Shown piece by piece: positions 25,398 through 30,398 of a stretch of DNA of 30,398 nt; positions within the stretch are counted from its first letter, which is position 1; the number at the start of each line of letters is the position of its first letter. The translations under genes and the position numbers were made by a program. Origin of the DNA: Nitrospiraceae bacterium UBA6905 (GTDB lineage: Bacteria > Nitrospirota > Thermodesulfovibrionia > Thermodesulfovibrionales > UBA6898); contig DKBH01000078.1 of NCBI GenBank assembly GCA_002451165.1, positions 1 through 30,398 on the forward strand, in the 5' to 3' direction. A model generated the notes under the pieces. That model was not told the DNA's origin. It saw nothing but the letters and a program-made list of their open reading frames with translations, and made no database searches.

Positions 25398-26519
25398 TTA
25401 CTCAAATATCACAAAGTTCCTGATCTTTTCAAGTCTTTTCCCTGTTACTCCCAGGCATTCAGGGCCCCTGATCCTCTGCTCTCGCCGTACTTTCAGTATG
25501 TCCCTGGCGGTCTCAGGACCGATGCCAGGCACTCTCAGCAGCGCCTCTTTATCTGCAGTATTGATCCGCACCGGATAAAATTCAGGGTGCTCCTCAGCCC
25601 AGAGTTCCTTCGGATCTTTATGGAGTCTCAGGTTCCCGTCGCAGGCAAGGGGTATTTCCTGGCCGTCGAACCCGTATTTTCTGAGCAGAAAATCGACCTG
25701 GTACAGGCGGTGCTCGCGCATGAACGGTCCTTCCGGGCCGGCAAGGAACAGCTGTTCGCCGGGGATGTCCGGAGTTCCCAGCCCCTTTTGATAGGCTGAA
25801 AAATAGACCCGGTGGAACCTGAGGCGGTTGTAAAGGCTGGACAGGGAAGCTATGATCTCCGCGTCCGTCTCATGAGCAGCCCCGACAATGAACTGGGTCG
25901 TGCATTTTACGCGGCTGTGGCGCATGCCCTTCCCGGTGAGCTTTGCCATGAGTTGCAGCGGCCCGAGGATATCGCGGTCATAGTCCTTTTTCCGGGAAAG
26001 AAGCTCGAAATGGTTTCTGCCCGGCGTTTCAATGTTCAGAGAGACCGCACTTGCCAGTGAAACAGCGTCTTCAATGGCTGCGTCCGATGCCCCGGGAATC
26101 ACCTTCAGATGGATGTAGCCCCGGAACTGGTGCCGGTATCTGAGTAGGCGTGCAACAGCAGTAATCTTTTCCATGGTATGGTCCGGCGTGCTGATGACCG
26201 CTGAACTGAGGAAGAGGCCAAAGACCTTCTTTCTCCGGAAGTATTCCATAAACACCTTAGCCACTTCTTCTGGCGAGAGCGTACAGCGCCGTACGTTTGT
26301 TCCTGAACGGAGCGGGCAGTACTTGCAGTCATTGGCGCAGGCATTGGAAAGGAGGGTCTTGAGAAGGACCGAATGCCCTCCTTGGGGGAGCGCTACCGGA
26401 TAGAGCCATCTGCCGTCCGATCCTCTCCTGCGATGCTCATCCTTGCCAGTGCCGCATGCGCAGGCAAGGTCGTACTGCGAGTCTTCGGACAGGACGTGCA
26501 GTTTTTCGATCGTCTCCAT
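25398..26519 (-). CDS. Radical SAM protein with C-terminal HhH, putative DNA modification/repair
   Basis: 373 residues. The 4Fe-4S motif is C61-x3-C65-x2-C68 (CANDCKYC), with further Cys residues in the N-terminus (CACG) and after it. The radical SAM barrel shows GLFLSSAV, HLKVIPGAS and SLNIETPG. The C-terminus has a helix-hairpin-helix DNA-binding motif (LLRVPGIGPETARDIL). This matches the family annotated as putative DNA modification/repair radical SAM protein (TIGR03916 type), usually paired with a uracil-DNA-glycosylase-like partner. I see no partner in the window. ATG at 26519 lies 11 nt after an extended -10. Confidence 0.88.
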   Translation of the reverse strand: METIEKLHVLSEDSQYDLACACGTGKDEHRRRGSDGRWLYPVALPQGGHSVLLKTLLSNACANDCKYCPLRSGTNVRRCTLSPEEVAKVFMEYFRRKKVFGLFLSSAVISTPDHTMEKITAVARLLRYRHQFRGYIHLKVIPGASDAAIEDAVSLASAVSLNIETPGRNHFELLSRKKDYDRDILGPLQLMAKLTGKGMRHSRVKCTTQFIVGAAHETDAEIIASLSSLYNRLRFHRVYFSAYQKGLGTPDIPGEQLFLAGPEGPFMREHRLYQVDFLLRKYGFDGQEIPLACDGNLRLHKDPKELWAEEHPEFYPVRINTADKEALLRVPGIGPETARDILKVRREQRIRGPECLGVTGKRLEKIRNFVIFE

Positions 26520-26530
26520 ACGCCTTCAGC

Positions 26531-26539
26531 ATTATATCA
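26531..26539 (-). promoter_or_regulatory. Extended -10 element for the HhH radical SAM gene
   Basis: On the minus strand TGATATAAT (26539-26531), an extended -10 with a perfect hexamer, 11 nt from the ATG at 26519. There is no convincing -35. Confidence 0.5.
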
Positions 26540-26791
26540 CAGCCGGATGTTGCAATCGGGCTGCGGATAAGGCAGAGGCGGAGAACCGCAGTCATGCGAC
26601 GTCCCCCTTGTTTTTCATGCCCCGGGAGATGGCGTGCTGCGTGGTAAATTGAAAAAATCCCCTCCCTGCATGATGTACAATAGTCCACACAGATGCAGGG
26701 CAGCAGGACGGTTGGGCAATGCCCGGTAGGCCGGTCAGATATGCAGCCTGTGGGGAGAAAACCGATAAACGAAGAGAAAAGGGTGAGGAGA

Positions 26792-27202
26792 ATGACGGAC
26801 AATATCACTACCGGCGGAGACATTGCCGCTTACTGCACAAAATGCAGGCTGGTTCTCGATCATGTGGTTGTGGCAATGGTAGGCGGGACTGTCGCAAAGG
26901 TAAAATGCAATACCTGCGGCAGTACCCACAGACTCAGAGACGGCAGTTTCACGAGTGCGGGAAGAGTGAAGAAGAAAGACCTTTCTCCGAAGGTTCTGGT
27001 CCCGGCTGAGGCGCTTTGGGAGGCTGCGCTCCGGTCGGCGCGTGGCCCGGAGCAGCACTACGACATGACATGTTCTTACCGCGCAGGTGATGTGATCATC
27101 CATAGTGTTTTCGGCAGGGGTATTCTTCAGAAGGTCTTTCCCGGGAAATGTTCAGTCCTTTTCAGGGATAAGGAGAGGCTGCTCGCAACAGCGAACAGAT
27201 AG
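26792..27202 (+). CDS. Zinc-ribbon protein with CarD-like C-terminal segment
   Basis: 136 residues from ATG at 26792; upstream in-frame ATGs at 26693 and 26741 are possible but add unstructured sequence. The N-terminal zinc ribbon is CTKC ... CNTC. A basic linker follows, then a C-terminal beta segment YRAGDVIIHSVFGRGILQKV ending VLFRDKERLLA. The last part resembles the small Tudor-like folds of CarD/UvrD-C type proteins (GDxVxHxxFGxGxV), suggesting contact with RNA polymerase or a helicase. AAGGGTG lies about 7 nt before the ATG. It sits just upstream of lexA, with 112 bp between. Function is unknown. Confidence 0.75.
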   Translation: MTDNITTGGDIAAYCTKCRLVLDHVVVAMVGGTVAKVKCNTCGSTHRLRDGSFTSAGRVKKKDLSPKVLVPAEALWEAALRSARGPEQHYDMTCSYRAGDVIIHSVFGRGILQKVFPGKCSVLFRDKERLLATANR

Positions 27203-27278
27203 CCGACATCACTCCCGGAAGCAGCAAAGTAGATTTTTTAGTAATATCCGATGGTTATGGCTAGCCAAGGACTTTCTC

Positions 27279-27308
27279 TTGACAGCGAACGAACGTTCGC
27301 CATATAAT
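27279..27308 (+). promoter_or_regulatory. lexA promoter with LexA (SOS) box
   Basis: TTGACA (27279-27284), an 18-bp spacer and TATAAT (27303-27308), both perfect. Between them lies GCGAACGAACGTTCGC (27285-27300), an inverted repeat whose core CGAAC-N4-GTTCG (27286-27299) fits the Bacillus/Gram-positive-type LexA consensus. A repressor bound there would block polymerase, so autoregulation is expected. Confidence 0.88.
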
Positions 27309-27314
27309 GCGCTT

Positions 27315-27908
27315 ATGAAGCGTGCCGCAGCAGAAGAGAGGCTCAGGAGCAGGATACAGGAGATATCCGTTTTCTATCACCGGAAGGGCCGCATGCCCAG
27401 CTTTTCCGAGATCGGCGAGATCTTCAGTCTGAGTTCCAAAAGCTCTGTCCATAAGCTCGTCGGCAGGCTTGAGGGTGCGGGTGCGGTCAGCAGGGACAGG
27501 AAGGGCAGACTTATACCCGGTTCCATAAAGTCCCCGGTCAAGGTCCTCGGGACGGTCGAAGCAGGCTTCCCGAGCCCTGCAGAGGAGGAGCTTGCCGATA
27601 CGCTGTCCCTTGACGACCTCCTCATTCAGAACAGGGAAGCCACCTTCCTGCTGAAGGTCTCGGGCGATTCCATGTCAGGTGCGGGCATCCTCCCCGGAGA
27701 CATGGTCATTGTCGACAAGGGTCAGACCCCCAAAAGCGGTGATATCGTCATTGCAGAGGTCGACGGCTCATGGACCATGAAGTACCTGAGGAAGCGCGGC
27801 GAGAATATCACCCTCGTGCCTGCCAATCCCAACTATAAGCCCATACGACCCAAGAGCGAGCTCAAGATAGCCGGTGTGGTAACGGCGGTGGTGAGGAAAT
27901 ATAAATGA
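27315..27908 (+). CDS. lexA: LexA repressor
   Basis: SOS repressor of 197 residues. The N-terminal winged helix has MPSFSEIGEIFSLSSKSSVH and LVGRLEGAGAV. The autocleavage site is in VEAGFPSP (Ala-Gly). The S24 peptidase domain has the nucleophile Ser in VSGDSMSGAGILPGD and the general-base Lys in SWTMKYLRK, ending in GVVTAVVRKY. The open frame extends upstream to 27105, but the promoter and operator at 27279-27308 show that translation starts at ATG 27315, only 6 nt after the -10. No Shine-Dalgarno precedes it, so the message may be leaderless. The gene probably leads an operon that includes the small gene at 27946. Confidence 0.96.
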   Translation: MKRAAAEERLRSRIQEISVFYHRKGRMPSFSEIGEIFSLSSKSSVHKLVGRLEGAGAVSRDRKGRLIPGSIKSPVKVLGTVEAGFPSPAEEELADTLSLDDLLIQNREATFLLKVSGDSMSGAGILPGDMVIVDKGQTPKSGDIVIAEVDGSWTMKYLRKRGENITLVPANPNYKPIRPKSELKIAGVVTAVVRKYK

Positions 27909-27945
27909 CGGTTTTTACAGGATTTTCTGCTAAAATGGAGAAGAC

Positions 27946-28164
27946 ATGATAAAGGACGTCAAAGCGCTTCAGAAGCTTGAAGACTCTGTGATAAGGGGAA
28001 GTAAACTGTCGCATTCGGAGGCATTAAGGCTGCTTGAGGCGATGTGGCGTGAGGGGATAACACTCGGCACCCTGCCTCCTAAAGACCCGCTTGAAGGGAT
28101 AGAAGTCGACATGCGGATAGCGCGGATCGTGAACTCATGTTCGAAGAAATCCTCGCAAGAATAG
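27946..28164 (+). CDS. Small hypothetical protein downstream of lexA
   Basis: 72 residues, helical, no signal peptide (MIKDVKALQKLEDSVIRGSK, then LSHSEALRLLEAMWREGITL). No family recognised. GGAGA lies 4 nt before the ATG at 27946, and the gene follows lexA by 37 bp on the same strand, so co-expression under LexA is likely. The last codons overlap a short broken frame at 28137-28248. Confidence 0.6.
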   Translation: MIKDVKALQKLEDSVIRGSKLSHSEALRLLEAMWREGITLGTLPPKDPLEGIEVDMRIARIVNSCSKKSSQE

Positions 28165-28248
28165 CTGCCGGACTTGGCTGAAAGAATTTGACGCTGCATC
28201 AGATGAAAAAAAGTTCGTGCAGACCTTCGATGAGATCGTGAAGGCGTA
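28137..28248 (+). pseudogene. Possible frameshifted small gene
   Basis: ATG at 28137 opens FEEILARIAAGLG then meets TGA at 28179-28181. The neighbouring frame continues LKEFDAASDEKKFVQTFDEI to TAA at 28246-28248. One missing base near 28177 would join them into a ~37-residue helical peptide. No Shine-Dalgarno is seen. Chance is a real alternative. Confidence 0.25.
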
Positions 28249-28262
28249 AATGGATAGGACGG

Positions 28263-29447
28263 ATGGGTGTTGCACATAAAGGCAAAATGATCCAAATACC
28301 TGAGCATTATAAGGGGCGGGAGCAGGCATACTTTAAACATAGCCTGTTGAGAGCTTATCTTGAGCGGCTGTTTATGATTGTGGGCCGGCACCAGAAAACT
28401 GTCTGTTATGTTGACTGCTTTGCTGGTCCATGGCAGGAAAAGGGGGAAGACCTTGAAGATACTTCAATCGCTATTTCATTAAAAATCCTTACAAACTGCA
28501 AAGAAGGGCTCAGAAGACGCGGCAAGGATGTTCACTTCAAGGCACTGTTTATTGAGCGTGACCAAAAGGCTTATGCCAAACTTTCCACTTTTCTGGAAAG
28601 TAAAAGAAAACAGGGAATTGAATCTATAGCACTTAATGGTGAATTCGTCGATGTGCGAAGAGAAATTCTATCTTGGTGCGGCAATGATAGTTTTGTTTTT
28701 TTCTTTATTGACCCCACTGGCTGGAAACAAGTAGTTGAACCATCGACTCTTGAACCTCTGCTGCAGCGACCCAACTCAGAATTTCTGATCAACTTCATGT
28801 ACGACTTTCTCCTTCGGATTCATACCCAGAAGCCTTTTGAGGACGATATGGTGAAAGTGTTTGGTGAAATACCTGTGACTGAGGGCATGACTCCAGCTGA
28901 AAAAGAAGAGCATCTTGTGACTTTATACAGACGATATCTGAAGACCGTAGTACCTAAAAGGGGTGGCAAGCCACGGACCATATCTGTTAAGGTCTTGAAA
29001 CCGCTCAAAGATCGAACTCTTTATCATCTTGTTTATCTAACTCGTCATCCACTGGGAATTATAAAATTCATGGAGGCCTCACAAGACCTTGATCTGGTCC
29101 AACGGAAAGTTAGGGCGCAGGCGAAGCAGGAAACTCGGGTTAAGAAAAGCGGACAAGAAGAGCTTTTTGCTGCGCATGAACAAGTAACTGAAAAAGAGGG
29201 GCATGTTGACATAGCCACGGTCAAAGAATATTGGATGAAACATTTGACGAGCCAGCCGATAAAGTTTGACATTGAAAAGCTGGCCGACATGCTGGAAGAG
29301 ACCGGTTGGTTTGCAAGCGATTTTCAAGAAGCTTTCAAAAAACTTGAGAAAGAAGATATGGTCAAGAACCTTGATGCCAAAAGGGTACGACCTGTAAATG
29401 CAGTCAATTTTGAAAAAGGTGAAAGGCTGGTAATAATAGAGAAATGA
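28263..29447 (+). CDS. tcmP: Three-Cys-motif partner protein TcmP
   Basis: 394 residues. The N-terminal part has YKGREQAYFKHSLLRAYLE, then a Rossmann-like VCYVDCFAGPWQ, FKALFIERD and FFFIDPTGWKQV. The latter resemble the SAM-binding and DPPY-like motifs of class I methyltransferases. A middle EFLINFMYDFLLR region and a C-terminal winged-helix-like tail (IDIEKLADMLEE-type) follow. It matches the TcmP family, defined by its pairing with a three-Cys-motif protein. The function is not established; a nucleic-acid-modifying role is an inference. The start is ATG at 28263 with AGGAC upstream, and ATG at 28287 is an alternative. The stop overlaps the next gene's start by 4 nt (ATGA). Base composition is more AT-rich than its neighbours, suggesting transfer. 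Confidence 0.88.
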   Translation: MGVAHKGKMIQIPEHYKGREQAYFKHSLLRAYLERLFMIVGRHQKTVCYVDCFAGPWQEKGEDLEDTSIAISLKILTNCKEGLRRRGKDVHFKALFIERDQKAYAKLSTFLESKRKQGIESIALNGEFVDVRREILSWCGNDSFVFFFIDPTGWKQVVEPSTLEPLLQRPNSEFLINFMYDFLLRIHTQKPFEDDMVKVFGEIPVTEGMTPAEKEEHLVTLYRRYLKTVVPKRGGKPRTISVKVLKPLKDRTLYHLVYLTRHPLGIIKFMEASQDLDLVQRKVRAQAKQETRVKKSGQEELFAAHEQVTEKEGHVDIATVKEYWMKHLTSQPIKFDIEKLADMLEETGWFASDFQEAFKKLEKEDMVKNLDAKRVRPVNAVNFEKGERLVIIEK

Positions 29448-30211
29448 GCACACAAACATCTATAGAGTGGACTGAACAGACCTGGAACCCTGCAGTTGGC
29501 TGCACCAAAATTTCCCCAGGCTGTGAACATTGCTATGCCGAAGTTATGGCGCGCCGCCTAAAAGCTATGAGGGTTCCGGGATATGAAAATGGGTTTAAAC
29601 TGACATTGCTGCCGCACAGGCTGGAAGAACCGCTGAACAGAACCAAGCCGACTGTTTATTTTGTCAATTCCATGAGCGACTTGTTTCACAGGGATATCCC
29701 TGACGATTATATTCGGCGAGTTTTCGACGTGATGCAGCAGTCGTCGCAGCATACCTTTCAGGTGCTTACCAAACGGGCCGGACGTATGGCAGGTTTTTTT
29801 AAAAACTATCAGTCGCCGCGCAATGCTTGGCTGGGGGTTACCGTTGAAGACAAAAAACACGGCCTTCCGCGTCTTGACCTGCTTCGAGAGGTCCCCGCAA
29901 CTGTCCGCTTCATTTCCGTAGAGCCCCTGCTTGAGGATTTAGGCAAGATTGATCTATCCGGAATCCACTGGGTCATAGTCGGTGGCGAATCTGGCCCGAA
30001 AGCCAGACCGATGAGAGAGGAATGGGCATTGAAAGTAAAGCAGCAGTGCGAGGAGCAGAATGTTGCCTTCTTTTTCAAGCAGTGGGGCGGTTGGGGGGCC
30101 GATGGCAAAAAGCGGTCAAAAAAGCACAATGGCCGTTTGCTTGAGGGTAGGACGTGGGATGCTCTGCCTATCGGACATTCATATTGTTCGCTGGCGTTTG
30201 AGGCGGTGTAG
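29444..30211 (+). CDS. DUF5131 / phage Gp37-Gp68-like three-Cys-motif protein
   Basis: 255 residues. The N-terminal WNPAVGCTKISPGCEHCYAE carries C-x6-C-x2-C, a radical-SAM-like three-cysteine motif, so an Fe-S cluster is plausible. YFVNSMSDLFHRDIP, FQVLTKRAGRM, WLGVTVED and FISVEPLLEDLG follow, then WVIVGGESGPKARPM and FFFKQWGGWG, all typical of this phage-associated family. ATG at 29444 is inside the tcmP stop. The pair is usually found together in phages, plasmids and accessory islands. The substrate is unknown. Confidence 0.92.
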   Translation: MSTQTSIEWTEQTWNPAVGCTKISPGCEHCYAEVMARRLKAMRVPGYENGFKLTLLPHRLEEPLNRTKPTVYFVNSMSDLFHRDIPDDYIRRVFDVMQQSSQHTFQVLTKRAGRMAGFFKNYQSPRNAWLGVTVEDKKHGLPRLDLLREVPATVRFISVEPLLEDLGKIDLSGIHWVIVGGESGPKARPMREEWALKVKQQCEEQNVAFFFKQWGGWGADGKKRSKKHNGRLLEGRTWDALPIGHSYCSLAFEAV

Positions 30212-30269
30212 GAATCAACGTATGACAATTTCTTAGGTTTTCATAGATCCGAAAAATCGCGGTGAAGCT

Positions 30270-30398
30270 ATGACCACTCAACCTCTCACTATCCGTTCCT
30301 GGCCGCAGGCCATCCTGCATGTCGATGCCGATGCTTTTTTTGCATCCTGTGAGCAGGCCATACATCCTGAACTCAAGGGCAGGCCGGTTATAACCGGC
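30270..30398 (+). CDS. Y-family DNA polymerase (DinB/ImuB-like), N-terminal 43 residues
   Basis: The gene starts at ATG 30270 and runs off the right edge. ILHVDADAFFASCEQAIHPE and LKGRPVITG are the palm-domain opening of error-prone Y-family polymerases, with catalytic Asp in the HVDADAFF motif. It could be DinB (Pol IV) or an ImuB-type relative; the visible part has the DinB-like acidic residues. GGTG lies about 5 nt upstream of the ATG. No LexA box is visible in the 58 bp before it, although lexA lies 2.4 kb upstream. Confidence 0.9.
   Translation, partial: MTTQPLTIRSWPQAILHVDADAFFASCEQAIHPELKGRPVITG

Noticed and set aside
1..30398. CRISPR arrays, tRNA or rRNA genes
   Set aside because: No regularly spaced repeats and no tRNA or rRNA signatures were seen on either strand.

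Overview
The window is bacterial chromosome with moderate GC. It most resembles an anaerobic or microaerophilic Gram-negative such as a Nitrospirota (Thermodesulfovibrionia-like) or deltaproteobacterial lineage. This is inferred from gene content: a tri-haem cytochrome c7-type protein, several radical-SAM proteins, Tat and Sec-exported redox or metal proteins, and a LexA with a Bacillus-type operator. No rRNA or tRNA gene is visible, so the taxonomic guess is soft.

Layout. (1) 1-2893, minus strand: tandem-Usp protein overlapping the start of a P-type cation ATPase that runs off the left edge. (2) 2994-5948, plus: OmpR-type response regulator and histidine kinase, a set of TTCAYAATT direct repeats, a tri-haem cytochrome with a strong terminator, and a small exported PepSY-like protein with its own promoter. 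(3) 5998-9067: HAD-family phosphoglycerate-sugar phosphatase, stand-alone receiver protein, a lipoprotein and an exported Cu/Zn superoxide dismutase. (4) 9208-13382, minus: RecD2 helicase, then a DUF305 protein and a Tat-exported beta-propeller in one operon. (5) 13810-16313, plus: a B12-binding radical SAM enzyme overlapping by 4 nt a type III polyketide synthase. (6) 16429-19526: an ArnT/PMT-like membrane glycosyltransferase pseudogene interrupted by a 1.4-kb IS110-family element. (7) 19569-24702: exported AlgH/YqgE protein, cyclopropane fatty acid synthase, LOG-family protein, lytic transglycosylase and thioredoxin 2. (8) 24735-30398: small conserved protein, HNH nuclease, HhH-radical SAM protein, zinc-ribbon protein, LexA, a small hypothetical gene, a TcmP + DUF5131 two-gene cassette, and the start of a Y-family DNA polymerase.

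The strongest observation is the IS110 element. Its 5' non-coding region folds on paper into a two-domain bridge RNA. The first internal loop matches both flanks of the actual insertion site around a CT core (7/7 and 8/9 positions). Removing the element with one core copy restores one continuous reading frame through the glycosyltransferase C-terminus. The second loop pairs, less perfectly, with the element's own ends. The host gene also carries a probable 1-nt deletion and an in-frame TGA, so it has decayed further or contains sequence errors.

Other points of interest are the type III PKS/radical-SAM operon, the TcmP-DUF5131 cassette sitting between lexA and a Y-family polymerase, candidate response-regulator repeats before the cytochrome gene, and three genes with a near-perfect -10 hexamer only 6-7 nt from the start codon (candidate leaderless mRNAs).
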